Shown: in pieces, positions 25,268 to 33,823 of the stretch
Layout of the letters: every line of letters starts with the position of its first letter
Position numbering within the stretch: position 1 is the first letter of the stretch
Assembly (NCBI RefSeq): GCF_900454025.1
Contig: NZ_UGQM01000001.1
Location: 310,001-374,000, forward strand
Reading direction: 5' to 3'
DNA length: 64,000 bases
Origin: Mycolicibacterium gilvum
Lineage (GTDB): Bacteria > Actinomycetota > Actinomycetes > Mycobacteriales > Mycobacteriaceae
The notes under the pieces: generated by a model
Seen by the model: the letters and a program-made list of their open reading frames with translations, nothing else
Databases searched by the model: none
What the model was told of the DNA's origin: nothing
Program-made: the position numbers and the translations under genes

Positions 25268-26649
25268 CGGACCTTCGACTTCCTGGACGCCGCGGTTGAC
25301 CGCGGTGCACGCTTCTGCCGATCAGCTGCTGTCGACGAGCCCTGGAGGCTTTGTCGTTCGGCGGGGACTTTGGTGACTCCGTCGAACACCAAAGTCGCAA
25401 CCTGGCGCGCCAACTCTTCGGGGCTCAGGTTACCGTCAGGGTGGTACCACTCGACCGCCCAGTTCAACGCACCTGTGATCAACATCGTGGTGACCGAGGA
25501 GTCGGTGTTCTTCCTGATCTCACCGGAGGCGATGGCGTCCTCGATGAGGCCGTGCCAATACTCCAGATAGGCACGCTGGTGGTTGACGGTCTGGTCGCGG
25601 ACGGTGTCGGGGATATGACCGAGGATGCGCACGAGGGCCGAGGTGTACATGGTGTTTCGCAGCACAGACAGCAGATGGGCGGCCATTGCGGTGGATAATC
25701 GATCCAGCGCCGTGGCGTCGGCGGGGAGTGCGTCGACGCTCAGGCGGGCCAGATTATCAGTGCGTTTCCAGGCGACCAGCACCATTTCGACCACAAGGTG
25801 CTCACGGGACTTGAAGTAGTAGTACATGCTGCCCGTCTGGATCCCAGCAGCTGCCGCGACATCGGCCAGCCGGGCGCCGGCGTAACCCTTTTCCCGGAAG
25901 ACCTTGGCGGCCGCATCAAGGATTCGTTGGGCACCCTCGGACTTGGTGTCGTCGGCTCGACTTGCGCGAAGGACCTCCTCCTCCGCGACGGCGATGGCGG
26001 CCAGGTTGTTGTCAATCGACCGGGTCGCCTGGCGATGTACGGCGAGGCCTTCGAGGAACAGCGAATCGAATTGCGCTTTGAGCTCGGTCGTGGACATTCC
26101 ATCGGCGCGGGGTCGGAACCACTCGGGCACGGAGTTCATCGCGCCGAGCAGCAGCATCCGCATCGCCGAACTGTTGAGGTCTGTGCGGATATCGTCCGTG
26201 CCTTGAGTGGCGTTGACAAGTGATCGCCAGAATTCTCCGTATTCGCGCTGTTCGTGGATTCGGCGCTTGCGAATTTCGTCGGGAACTTGGCCGATTATTC
26301 GGATTGTCGCCGCGGTGTAGTCGCCAATTTCCAGGACGGTGTCAAGGTGCGCGGAGATGGCTTCACGAAGCCGGTCGAGGGCGGACGCGTCGTCAGGAAG
26401 GGCGGCGACGCGTCGCCGCACGAAGCCGCTGGTGCGTTCTTGGCCGACCCTCAGGACCTCTTCGACGAGTTCCTCTCGCGAGGGAAAGTGATAGTACAGG
26501 CTGCCGGCTTGGGTGTTCGCGGCCGCGGCGACGTCAGACAGCCGGGTGCCGGCATACCCTTTGTTGCGGAACGTGAGGGCGGCCGAATCGAGAATCCGCG
26601 CCCGAGTCGCCACGCCCTTCTTGCCGGGGCGGACGCGCTTGTTAGCCAT
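25264..26649 (-). CDS. Tandem TetR-family regulator (two complete TetR units in one chain)
   Basis: A 461-residue protein with two TetR DNA-binding domains. The first is near residues 19-65 (KGYAGTRLSDVAAAANTQAG, then SLYYHFPSREELV). The second is near 243-290 (KGYAGARLADVAAAAGIQTG, then SMYYYFKSREHLV). Each is followed by its own helical ligand-binding region (RIIGQVPDEIRKRRIHEQRE and RILGHIPDTVRDQTVNHQRA). It looks like duplication and fusion of an ordinary TetR gene of about 200 residues. The C-terminus is a basic low-complexity tail (DRQKRAPRSTAASRKSKVR). It is the only regulator gene in the island, so it probably controls the repeated operator-like sites. A weak site lies in its own upstream region. 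Confidence 0.9.
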   Translation of the reverse strand: MANKRVRPGKKGVATRARILDSAALTFRNKGYAGTRLSDVAAAANTQAGSLYYHFPSREELVEEVLRVGQERTSGFVRRRVAALPDDASALDRLREAISAHLDTVLEIGDYTAATIRIIGQVPDEIRKRRIHEQREYGEFWRSLVNATQGTDDIRTDLNSSAMRMLLLGAMNSVPEWFRPRADGMSTTELKAQFDSLFLEGLAVHRQATRSIDNNLAAIAVAEEEVLRASRADDTKSEGAQRILDAAAKVFREKGYAGARLADVAAAAGIQTGSMYYYFKSREHLVVEMVLVAWKRTDNLARLSVDALPADATALDRLSTAMAAHLLSVLRNTMYTSALVRILGHIPDTVRDQTVNHQRAYLEYWHGLIEDAIASGEIRKNTDSSVTTMLITGALNWAVEWYHPDGNLSPEELARQVATLVFDGVTKVPAERQSLQGSSTAADRQKRAPRSTAASRKSKVR

Positions 26650-26701
26650 CAGTGCACCTCACGCTCCGTTTGTCCCGAACTCCGGTCTTCTGCACGATTG
26701 T

Positions 26702-26722
26702 TGATTCTATGTGAGTTTTGGT
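26702..26722 (-). promoter_or_regulatory. Weak operator-like site upstream of tandem-TetR gene
   Basis: Read on the minus strand, CCAAAACTCACATAGAATCA shares the CCAAA and TAGA ends of the island consensus (about 11 of 21 positions). It lies 53 nt before the regulator start and could mediate autoregulation. Confidence 0.3.
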
Positions 26723-26828
26723 CGATACAGCAGACAGGTGCACTGTGAGAGTCACCGCATGCTGCGGTTTCTCCGCGACGGGCCAGCGGCACCGGCCGGA
26801 GCCTCACAATACCCCCTGGACATTGACC

Positions 26829-26850
26829 CTAATCTGAATTAGGTTAGAAT
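26829..26850. promoter_or_regulatory. Island operator-like site C (upstream of CaiB-type gene)
   Basis: CTAATCTGAATTAG is a CTAA-N6-TTAG dyad (26829-26842). It overlaps CTGAATTAGGTTAGAAT (26834-26850), giving two registers of the motif. It is 48 nt before the CoA-transferase ATG. Confidence 0.55.
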
Positions 26851-26897
26851 ACTCAGCTGCGCGTGGTTCACGGCGCCGGAAGGGAGTGTTGAAGCAC

Positions 26898-28136
26898 ATG
26901 ATCAAGCTGTTGGAGGGCATTCGGGTGCTCGAGTGCGCCATGCTGCCCACCGGCGACCAGACCAGCAGGCTGCTCGGGGACCTCGGCGCCGACGTCATCA
27001 AGATCGAGCGGCCGGGGACCGGTGATTATCTGCGTGAACTCGGCGACCGCATCACCGACCAGAACAGCGTCTTTCACCTCTTCTGCAACCGCAACAAGCG
27101 CAGCGTCGAGGTGAACCTTCGTAACGATGAGGGCCGCACGATCTTCTTCGAACTTCTCCGGACGGCCGACATTTTCGTCGATGGATTCGCCGGCGACGCG
27201 TGCGACAAACTCGGCATCGGCTACGACGCGCAGCGCGCTGTCAAGCCCTCCATCATCTACTGCCAGGCCAATGGTTTCGGGACACGCGGGAGCTACAGCC
27301 AGATCCCGGTGCACGGGTACATGATGGGTGCGGTGGCCGGTCAGTCCGAGTTTCGGGTCTCCGATGACGGTGTCGTCACCGAGGTCGTTGACCCTGAAGG
27401 CCTGTACTTCCCCGGTTCGATTGACGGACCCTTGTCGACTGCGCTTTACGCGGCCCTCACCGCAGCCGCGGCGCTGCGCCATCGCGACAAGACGGGCCAG
27501 GGGTGCTACATCGATGCCGCAGGAGCCGACGCGGTGTTGGCCAATCAAAGCCTGGATGCGGTGATCGCCTGGAACAGGGACCGGATTACCGACCGGCGAA
27601 ACCCTCCGCCACCGGTCGGCCTGGATCCGCGTCGTCGCCCGAAGTACACCTACTACCAAACCAAGGACGACAAGATCGTGCTGCTCGCCGCCATCGAGCA
27701 CAAGTTCTGGGACAACTTCTGCCGGGCGATCGATCGCGACGACCTACTCGACGTGCAGAACAAGACGTTCGCGGTCGACTTCGCTGACGGCGGTAAAGCC
27801 GACCTGCTCGACGAACTGATTCCTGTCTTCCGCTCCCGCACCGCCGCGGAATGGATGGACACCGCGCGGATGTACGACATCCCGTTGTGTCCGGCAAACT
27901 CTAAGACCGACACCCTGACCGACGCCCACCTGGCTGCCCGCGAGATCGTTCATCATTCCCAACATCCGGTGGCCGGTCCCTACACGAGCACCGGCTGGCC
28001 GGCCCCGGTCAGCGGTCAACCCTTCGACATCACGCGCCCGGCGCCCGCGCTGGGCGAACACACCAACGAGGTGCTCGCCGAGATCGGCTACAGCGCCGAC
28101 GACGTTGCAGCACTGCACAACCGTGGCGTGGTGTGA
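26898..28136 (+). CDS. CaiB/BaiF-type family III CoA-transferase
   Basis: A 412-residue CoA-transferase that moves CoA between acids through an aspartyl intermediate. Family features are LLEGIRVLECAMLPTGDQTS, LGDLGADVIKIERPGTGDYL, the NRNKRSVEVNL segment, FVDGFAGDACDKLGIGYDA and HRDKTGQGCYIDAA. The family loop around the catalytic Asp (usually G-x-D after the PG motif) is less standard here, so the nucleophile was not assigned with certainty. ATG 26898 was chosen over a GTG at 26886, which overlaps the GGAAGGGAG ribosome site. The HMG-CoA lyase-like gene follows after 7 nt. Confidence 0.9.
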   Translation: MIKLLEGIRVLECAMLPTGDQTSRLLGDLGADVIKIERPGTGDYLRELGDRITDQNSVFHLFCNRNKRSVEVNLRNDEGRTIFFELLRTADIFVDGFAGDACDKLGIGYDAQRAVKPSIIYCQANGFGTRGSYSQIPVHGYMMGAVAGQSEFRVSDDGVVTEVVDPEGLYFPGSIDGPLSTALYAALTAAAALRHRDKTGQGCYIDAAGADAVLANQSLDAVIAWNRDRITDRRNPPPPVGLDPRRRPKYTYYQTKDDKIVLLAAIEHKFWDNFCRAIDRDDLLDVQNKTFAVDFADGGKADLLDELIPVFRSRTAAEWMDTARMYDIPLCPANSKTDTLTDAHLAAREIVHHSQHPVAGPYTSTGWPAPVSGQPFDITRPAPALGEHTNEVLAEIGYSADDVAALHNRGVV

Positions 28137-28143
28137 GGCCCCC

Positions 28144-29124
28144 ATGGTAATGCGTATGCCAAGCCGGGTGCCCGCCACCGGCCTGCCGGAACGGGTGACG
28201 ATCTACGAGGTGGGTCCCCGGGATGGCCTGCAGAACGAAAAGGGCGTCATCCCAACCCCTGTCAAGGTCGAGTTCATTGAACGGCTCGGCGCCGCCGGAC
28301 TGCGCACCATCGAGGCAGCCGGCTTCGTACACCCCGCGCGGGTGCCGCAACTCGCCGACGCCGAAGCGGTCGTCGACGCCTTGGACCTCGATGCCGGCCG
28401 ACGCTACCCGGTGCTCGTGCCGACGGTCAGTGGGCTGGATCGAGCGTTCAGTCGCGGTGTGCGTGATATCGCCGTGTTCGGCAGCGCGACCGAAACGTTC
28501 TCGCGGCGCAACCTGGGCCGCACCATCGACGAGTCGTTGGCGATGTTCGCCCCGGTGGTGGCGCGGGCGCGCGAGGCCGGGGCCGGTGTGCGCGGCTACG
28601 TGTCAATGTGCTGCGGAGACCCCTGGGAAGGAACAGTGCCGATCGCGCAGGTGGTCGACGTCGCCACCCGAATGATGGACCTGGGCTGCACGCAGTTGGC
28701 GCTGGGCGACACGATCGGTGTCGGCACGCCCGGCCAGGTCAAGGCGCTCATCGAGGCCGTAGTGTCTGCGGGCATCGATGTGGGCTCGATCGCGGTGCAT
28801 TTCCACGACACCTACGGACAGGCTCTGGCCAACGTGCTGGTGGCGCTGCAATCGGGAATCAGCACCATCGACAGCTCGGCAGGCGGCCTCGGGGGGTGCC
28901 CGTTCGCGGAGAGTTCGGCCGGAAACCTGGCCACCGAAGACCTGGTGTGGATGTTGGAAGGTCTGGGCATAGACACGGGTGTCGACCTCGGCGAGCTTGT
29001 GTCGGTCAGCCTGTGGATGGCCGGACAGCTCGGCAAGCCGTGCGTATCGCGCACCGTGCAAGCGTTGGCTGGATGCGCTCAGGTCCCACCAGGGGACGGT
29101 GAACCCGCGGCGGTGGCCCGATGA
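28144..29124 (+). CDS. HMG-CoA lyase-like enzyme
   Basis: A 326-residue TIM-barrel lyase of the HMGL/DRE-TIM group. Motifs: VTIYEVGPRDGLQNEKG (metal-binding Asp and catalytic Arg), IEAAGFVHP, HFHDTYGQALAN (metal His residues) and GGLGGCPFAESSAGN, which carries the catalytic Cys loop. It cleaves a 3-hydroxy-3-alkyl acyl-CoA into acetyl-CoA and a ketone or oxo acid. In this context it fits retro-aldol/Claisen cleavage next to a tertiary alcohol carbon, which ordinary beta-oxidation cannot pass. The start MVMRMPSR at 28144 is 7 nt from the CoA-transferase stop codon; the ACAD gene overlaps its end by 4 nt. Confidence 0.9.
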   Translation: MVMRMPSRVPATGLPERVTIYEVGPRDGLQNEKGVIPTPVKVEFIERLGAAGLRTIEAAGFVHPARVPQLADAEAVVDALDLDAGRRYPVLVPTVSGLDRAFSRGVRDIAVFGSATETFSRRNLGRTIDESLAMFAPVVARAREAGAGVRGYVSMCCGDPWEGTVPIAQVVDVATRMMDLGCTQLALGDTIGVGTPGQVKALIEAVVSAGIDVGSIAVHFHDTYGQALANVLVALQSGISTIDSSAGGLGGCPFAESSAGNLATEDLVWMLEGLGIDTGVDLGELVSVSLWMAGQLGKPCVSRTVQALAGCAQVPPGDGEPAAVAR

Positions 29125-30383
29125 CCGGCCTTGAGGTGCCCGTTGAGGAGTTGCGGGCACGGTTGCGCGATTGGGTCGCCGACAACGCTCCGGTTGGACT
29201 GGCAGATCTGATCGATTGGCGGCTTCGGGCCGACCTGCCCGGTTCGGTGAGCAGCCGGCAAAGCGAATCCGAGCTCGCCGGCGCACACAGCCACCCCTTG
29301 TTCCAAGAGTGGGAGCAGCGGTGTGCGCAGGCGCGGCTGATTTGTCCCGCGTGGCCCACCGAGTACGGGGGACGCGGCTGGGATGCGCCACAGATGACGA
29401 TTCTTGACGAAGAGTTCTATCGAGCCGGAGTCCCGCGTATCGACCGCGTGCAGGGGGAGTCGATGGTCGGTCCCTCGATCATCCTGCACGGCACCGCGGA
29501 ACAGAAGGCGTATTACCTGCCGCGGATCATTTCCGGCGAGCACCGGTACTGCCAGGGATTCTCTGAGCCCGAATCGGGATCGGACTTGGCCTCGGTGCGG
29601 ACCCGCGCGGTCGTGGAGGGTGATCATCTCTTGATCAGCGGGCAGAAGGTGTGGACCTCCCGCTTCAACACCGCAAACATGATTTTCGTCCTGTGCCGCA
29701 CCGACCCCACGGCCTCGAAGCACCGCGGACTGTCCTATGCGATCACCGAGTTCACCCCCGGACACAACGGCATCGAAGTCCGCCCCATCCGGCAGATCAC
29801 CGGTGCTGCGGAGTTTGCCGAGATCTTCTTCGACAACACCACGGCACCTTTGTCAGGGGTGATCGGCGGGCTCGGGCAGGGATGGCAGGTCGTGCAGTCC
29901 ACCCTGGGATTCGAGCGCGGCGGAGCCGGACGCGCGACCACCATGGTGCTGGCGGCTCGCGAACGTGAACTCGAACAGCTGGTGGAGTTCGCCCGACGAC
30001 AAGGGCGGCATCGCGACCCTCTCGTGCGCCGCGAGCTGGCCTGGGCCAAGACCCAGGTCACCATTTTGCGCAGTAGTTGGCAGCGGACCGTGGCAGAGGT
30101 CGCCGCCGGCGTGCAGCCAGGAGCGCAGATGTCGACGTGGAAGCTGGCGTGGAGCGAATACCACCTGCGGCTCGGGGCGCTTGCCTTGGAGATCGCAGGT
30201 CCTGCCGCAATGGTGCGGCCGGCGGGCCCTGACTATGCCCTGGACCCGTGGCAGGACACATTTCTGGTGGCGCATTCCGGCACCATCTACGCCGGTACCA
30301 GTGAGGTGCAACGAAACATCATCGGCGAGCACGTACTGGGGTTGCCCCGCGAGCCCCGAGTGCCCGAAGGGCAGCGCTCATGA
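29121..30383 (+). CDS. Acyl-CoA dehydrogenase, large (FadE-type) subunit
   Basis: A 420-residue FadE-type dehydrogenase. Motifs: WPTEYGGRGWDAPQMTILDE, GFSEPESGSDLASVRTRAV, SGQKVWTSRFN and the C-terminal IYAGTSEVQRNIIGEHVLGL. This form is typical of the alpha subunits of mycobacterial alpha2-beta2 acyl-CoA dehydrogenases that act on steroid or branched acyl-CoAs. The divergent 375-residue ACAD at 32.1-33.2 kb is a plausible partner. ATGA overlaps on both sides couple it to the HMGL-like and MaoC genes. Confidence 0.92.
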   Translation: MTGLEVPVEELRARLRDWVADNAPVGLADLIDWRLRADLPGSVSSRQSESELAGAHSHPLFQEWEQRCAQARLICPAWPTEYGGRGWDAPQMTILDEEFYRAGVPRIDRVQGESMVGPSIILHGTAEQKAYYLPRIISGEHRYCQGFSEPESGSDLASVRTRAVVEGDHLLISGQKVWTSRFNTANMIFVLCRTDPTASKHRGLSYAITEFTPGHNGIEVRPIRQITGAAEFAEIFFDNTTAPLSGVIGGLGQGWQVVQSTLGFERGGAGRATTMVLAARERELEQLVEFARRQGRHRDPLVRRELAWAKTQVTILRSSWQRTVAEVAAGVQPGAQMSTWKLAWSEYHLRLGALALEIAGPAAMVRPAGPDYALDPWQDTFLVAHSGTIYAGTSEVQRNIIGEHVLGLPREPRVPEGQRS

Positions 30384-30886
30384 CTGACGATGCGTCAGCC
30401 CAGGAGGCGCAGAGTTTCCGGTTTCCCGTGGAGCGCGGGCACATCCTGATGTTCGCGCGGGCGTTGGGCGACGACAATCCGGTCTACTTCGATGAGGACC
30501 ACGAGAGCACGCGCCGACGTGGCGGACTGGTCGCCCCTCCGACGTTCGTGGCCGCCGCGGCGCAGTTCGATCCCGAGTGGCCCTACCGCCCAAGGCCAGG
30601 CGCCGAGTGGAACGGCTCGGGTCGCGGACCCGGCTTCGTCCCCGCCTCCTCCGGGGGTGGCACCAGCTTGCATGCCGAGCAGCATTACGAATTCCACGTT
30701 CCGCTGCGTCCCGGTGACGTCCTGACCGTCTCGCGGGAAGCCGGCAAAACTTGGGAGAAGCAGAGTGCACGTGGCGGAACATTGCGGTTCTCCGAGGAGA
30801 TCACCCGCTTCGTCAACCAGCGCGGAGAACTCGCCGTGACGGCTCGGCGGGTGCGGGTGGTCACCGAGCGGGCGGTAGACCAATGA
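30380..30886 (+). CDS. MaoC-N-like (FAS1-type dehydratase) hydratase subunit
   Basis: A 168-residue hotdog-fold protein of the MaoC_dehydrat_N type: FRFPVERGHILMFARALGDD, then LVAPPTFVAAAAQFDP and GTSLHAEQHYEFHVPL. It lacks the D-x4-H hydratase dyad, which is supplied by the next gene. Such non-catalytic subunits bind the acyl tail in heteromeric 2-enoyl-CoA hydratases (for example the ChsH2 N-domain with ChsH1). Overlaps its neighbours by 4 nt each side, supporting complex formation. Confidence 0.87.
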   Translation: MTDDASAQEAQSFRFPVERGHILMFARALGDDNPVYFDEDHESTRRRGGLVAPPTFVAAAAQFDPEWPYRPRPGAEWNGSGRGPGFVPASSGGGTSLHAEQHYEFHVPLRPGDVLTVSREAGKTWEKQSARGGTLRFSEEITRFVNQRGELAVTARRVRVVTERAVDQ

Positions 30887-31305
30887 AGCTCGCCGAATTG
30901 TCAGTCGGCGACCGGCGCGACGCAACGGTGGTCGAGGACCTATCCCGAACCCAGATCGTCATGTACGCCGGCGCGTCGGGCGATTACAACCCGTTGCACA
31001 CCGACGAGGTCTACGCCACGAAAGCGGCTGGCTATCCCAGCGTCATCGCCCACGGCCAGCTCACCATGGGCCTGACGGCCAAGGTCATCACCGACTGGAT
31101 CGAGGACGGTGAGCTCACAGGTCTCGGTGTGCGTTTCCGGCGGCAGGTGTGGCCCGGCGACACTCTCACCGCGACCGCCACGGTCACCGCGACCGAGGAC
31201 CCGGACGAAGGTGGGTTGCGCATCGTGGAACTGGACGTGTCGACAGTAAACCAGGACGGTGAGCCGGTCATGGCGGGCTACGCGCGGCTGCAGGAACGCC
31301 GGTAG
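30883..31305 (+). CDS. MaoC-like 2-enoyl-CoA hydratase, catalytic subunit
   Basis: A 140-residue single-hotdog (R)-hydratase. The catalytic Asp and His are seen in ASGDYNPLHTDEVYA, followed by the overhang segment SVIAHGQLTMGL. It resembles ChsH1 and should pair with the preceding MaoC-N-like protein to hydrate a bulky 2-enoyl-CoA. A second such pair occurs at 50.0-50.9 kb and is clearly paralogous (RTQIVQYAGASGDYSPLHTD there). Confidence 0.9.
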   Translation: MKLAELSVGDRRDATVVEDLSRTQIVMYAGASGDYNPLHTDEVYATKAAGYPSVIAHGQLTMGLTAKVITDWIEDGELTGLGVRFRRQVWPGDTLTATATVTATEDPDEGGLRIVELDVSTVNQDGEPVMAGYARLQERR

Positions 31306-31308
31306 CAC

Positions 31309-32052
31309 ATGGGTGAACGATTGGCCCTGGTTGCCGGTGGTAGCGGTGGCATCGGATCAGCCATCTGCCAGGCGCTGGCCCGGGATGGCTTCGACGTCGC
31401 GCTGACCTACCGGCACAACGTCGAGGCCGCCGAGCGCACGGCCGAGGCCGTGCGAGAACTTGGCGCCACGGCGTGGGCGCACCAGGTGGACCTCACCGAC
31501 ATTGAGGCGACCGCCGCTTTGGTCCGCGCGCTGCCGAGGCTGGACACCGTCATCTATGCCGCCGGACCGTCGATTCCGATGCGCTACACCGCCCAAATCA
31601 CACCTCAGGAGTTCGCTCACCAGCTCGCGGCGGACGCCGCGGCATGTTTCAACCTGCTGCAACCCGCGATCGAGCGGCTGCGGGTCAGCCGGGGCTCGAT
31701 GGTGGCCCTGGTGACTACCGCACTGCTGCGCTATGCCACCCGCGACCTGCTATCGGCGGCACCCAAGGGCGCCGTCGAACAGCTGGTGCGAGCCATCGCC
31801 GCCGAGGAAGGCAAGAACGGTGTGCGCGCCAACTGTGTAGGGGTCGGGGTGATCGCGACCGGGGTGCTAGACGACCTGATCGACAGCGGCGACTACCACC
31901 AAGAGGCCCTCGAGGCCGCGCGCCGTGCGATTCCGATGCGCCGATTCGGGTCGGCCGAGGAACTCGCCGACGTGGTGGCCTTTCTTGCCGGGACCCGCTC
32001 GGCCTATGTCACCGGACAGACCCTTCGGGTCGACGGCGGATACTCGGTCTGA
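31309..32052 (+). CDS. SDR-fold protein lacking the usual catalytic tyrosine
   Basis: A 247-residue short-chain dehydrogenase/reductase fold with the cofactor motif LVAGGSGGIGSAIC and YAAG at the NNAG position. The family YxxxK site reads LLSAAPKGAVEQL: the Lys is present, but Ser stands where the catalytic Tyr belongs, and no Tyr fits the FabI-type Y-x6-K either. Activity as a standard dehydrogenase is doubtful; it may use another mechanism or be a binding subunit. The C-terminus YVTGQTLRVDGGYSV is normal. It starts 3 nt after the MaoC stop codon and converges on the ACAD gene. Confidence 0.85.
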   Translation: MGERLALVAGGSGGIGSAICQALARDGFDVALTYRHNVEAAERTAEAVRELGATAWAHQVDLTDIEATAALVRALPRLDTVIYAAGPSIPMRYTAQITPQEFAHQLAADAAACFNLLQPAIERLRVSRGSMVALVTTALLRYATRDLLSAAPKGAVEQLVRAIAAEEGKNGVRANCVGVGVIATGVLDDLIDSGDYHQEALEAARRAIPMRRFGSAEELADVVAFLAGTRSAYVTGQTLRVDGGYSV

Positions 32053-32062
32053 CGCGGCCAAT

Positions 32063-33190
32063 TCACAGGTTCATCGATGCGGCCACCACGTCGCGGTGAT
32101 AGTCGATACCACCCAACAGCGCCTCGGAGGCCTTGGCCCGTTTCAGGTACAGGTGCGCGTCGTGTTCCCAGGTATAGCCGACGCCGCCGTGGATCTGGAC
32201 CATGGCGCCGGCCGACCGCGAGAAGACCTCCGAGCAATACGCGTGGGCCAGCGACGACGCCAGCGCCACATCGGTGTCGTCGGCAGCGGAGGCCATCGCA
32301 GAGTAAGCCGCGGAGCGGGCCGATTCGACGTCGAGCAGCATGTCGGCGCACCGGTGCTTGATCGCCTGGAAGGAGCCGATGGGCCGACCGAATTGTGTGC
32401 GCATCTTCGCGTACTCGACCGAGGCGTCCAGACAGTGCGCCGCGCCGCCGAGCTGCTCAGCGGCCAGACACACCGCCGCCCGCTGCAAGGTGCGCCGCAA
32501 CGCGGCCGCCCCGTCATCATCTGGGCCGCCCAGCAGCTGTGCCGGTGTCCCCTCGAAGCGCAGTTCGGCCAGCTTGCGGGTCTGGTCCAGCGTCGGCAAT
32601 GACGTGCGCCGCAGACCCTCGGCGTTGGACGCGTCCACGGTGAACAAGGAGACCGCCCCGGTACCGGGGCGTCGCGCGGACACGATGATCAGCTGGGCGG
32701 TATGGCCGTCGACAACGAGGGTCTTGGCGCCGTGCAGCCGATACTGCGCGCCATCGACGATGGCCTCGGTAGCTATGTCGTACGGCGCCCAGGCGTCGGT
32801 GCGCTCGGCGAAGGCCAGCGCGGCGCGTAGGTCACCGGAGGCGATGGCGGGAAGTAGCCGCTCACGATTGTCTTCGGTACCGCCGACGAGTATTACATTG
32901 GCGCCCAACACAATCGATGACAGGAACGGCGCGCACAGCAGTGCGCGGCCCATTTCCTCCATCGCCAAGCACAACTCGACCAGGGAAAAGCCGGCGCCGC
33001 CGAAGCGCTCCGGGATCGCCAGCGATTGCAGGCCCAACTCGCTGCCAAGCTGGTGCCACACCGCAGGGTCGAAGCCCGCCTCGGTGTCCATCAACCGTCG
33101 CACCTCGGCGACGGGCGACTTGGCCTCACAAAACTTACGGACCAGCTGCTGCAGTTGGCGCTGTTCCTCGGTCGGAGCGAATGTCAACAA
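32063..33190 (-). CDS. Acyl-CoA dehydrogenase, small FadE-type subunit
   Basis: A 375-residue ACAD-fold protein. It has EQRQLQQLVRKFCEAKSP and IPERFGGAGFSLVE at the N-terminus and TQFGRPIGSFQAIKHRCADM and QIHGGVGYTWEHDAHLYLKR later. It ends ALLGGIDYHRDVV instead of the usual G-T-x-E loop, like the partner subunits (FadE28/31-type) of mycobacterial alpha2-beta2 ACADs. It probably pairs with the 420-residue ACAD at 29.1 kb. Start is TTG at 33190, with GGGAG 4 nt upstream. The divergent promoter carries two operator-like sites. Confidence 0.88.
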   Translation of the reverse strand: MLTFAPTEEQRQLQQLVRKFCEAKSPVAEVRRLMDTEAGFDPAVWHQLGSELGLQSLAIPERFGGAGFSLVELCLAMEEMGRALLCAPFLSSIVLGANVILVGGTEDNRERLLPAIASGDLRAALAFAERTDAWAPYDIATEAIVDGAQYRLHGAKTLVVDGHTAQLIIVSARRPGTGAVSLFTVDASNAEGLRRTSLPTLDQTRKLAELRFEGTPAQLLGGPDDDGAAALRRTLQRAAVCLAAEQLGGAAHCLDASVEYAKMRTQFGRPIGSFQAIKHRCADMLLDVESARSAAYSAMASAADDTDVALASSLAHAYCSEVFSRSAGAMVQIHGGVGYTWEHDAHLYLKRAKASEALLGGIDYHRDVVAASMNL

Positions 33191-33210
33191 TCTTCTCCCG
33201 TGCTCGGCGA

Positions 33211-33229
33211 CAATCTAATTTAACACAGA
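33211..33229 (-). promoter_or_regulatory. Island operator-like site D (ACAD side of divergent promoter)
   Basis: Read on the minus strand, CTGTGTTAAATTAGATTG aligns with the right half of the island consensus. It is 21 nt before the ACAD TTG start. Confidence 0.5.
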
Positions 33230-33269
33230 CTGTTGATGGTCTGGGAGTGCGCTGACCGTTGACGAACTA

Positions 33270-33290
33270 CCAAAATCTGTGTAGAAAAAG
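33270..33290 (+). promoter_or_regulatory. Island operator-like site D2 (P450 operon side)
   Basis: CCAAAATCTGTGTAGAAAAA matches the consensus core CCAAA-TCTG-GTAGA. It lies 57 nt before the SnoaL-like gene start. Confidence 0.6.
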
Positions 33291-33346
33291 AATCAAATAG
33301 ACACTTGCGTGTCCACAAGCGGAGCGATCCAGGAAGGGGGCTGTCG

Positions 33347-33823
33347 GTGCCTGGACCGCACAACGTAGACATCGTGCGCAGATTCACCGAGGGCTTGCGC
33401 ACCGGAGACGTCGACGCCTGCGCGGCGTTGCTCGACCCCACGAACGTCTTCTCCGAGGCGCCCAGCCTGCCGTTCGGTGGTGACTACATCGGCGTCGACG
33501 GATTCCAGCGGATGCTGGCGGCGGTGAGCCGGGATTTCCGGGTAACGCTGGAACCCCCGGAGATCGCCGGGACTGACGACTGGGTCGCTGTCGTGGTACA
33601 CGCCACGTTCACTTCGCGGCGTACCGGGCGCAGCATGCCCGTCGAGTGCGTCGACATCTACCGGCTGCGGGACGCCAAGATCGTGCGCGTCGACGTGCAC
33701 TACAAGGAGCCGGGCGCCCTGGCTGAGCTCTGCCGCCAACCGGCCGGCTCCGACTTGGCCCCAGCGGCGCCTGGCCCGTCCCTGTCCAACACTTGCCAAA
33801 CGAATCGAGGTGAGCTCACGTGA
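33347..33823 (+). CDS. SnoaL/NTF2-like fold protein
   Basis: A 158-residue protein with an NTF2-type alpha+beta barrel pattern: NVDIVRRFTEGLRTGDVDAC, YIGVDGFQRMLAAVSRD, then strands WVAVVVHATFTSR and CVDIYRLRDAKIVRVDVHY. Members serve as isomerases, cyclases, hydratases or binding proteins; no catalytic assignment is possible here. The GTG at 33347 follows AGGAAGGGGG. The P450 gene overlaps its stop codon. A second SnoaL-like gene sits at 50.9 kb. Confidence 0.8.
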   Translation: MPGPHNVDIVRRFTEGLRTGDVDACAALLDPTNVFSEAPSLPFGGDYIGVDGFQRMLAAVSRDFRVTLEPPEIAGTDDWVAVVVHATFTSRRTGRSMPVECVDIYRLRDAKIVRVDVHYKEPGALAELCRQPAGSDLAPAAPGPSLSNTCQTNRGELT

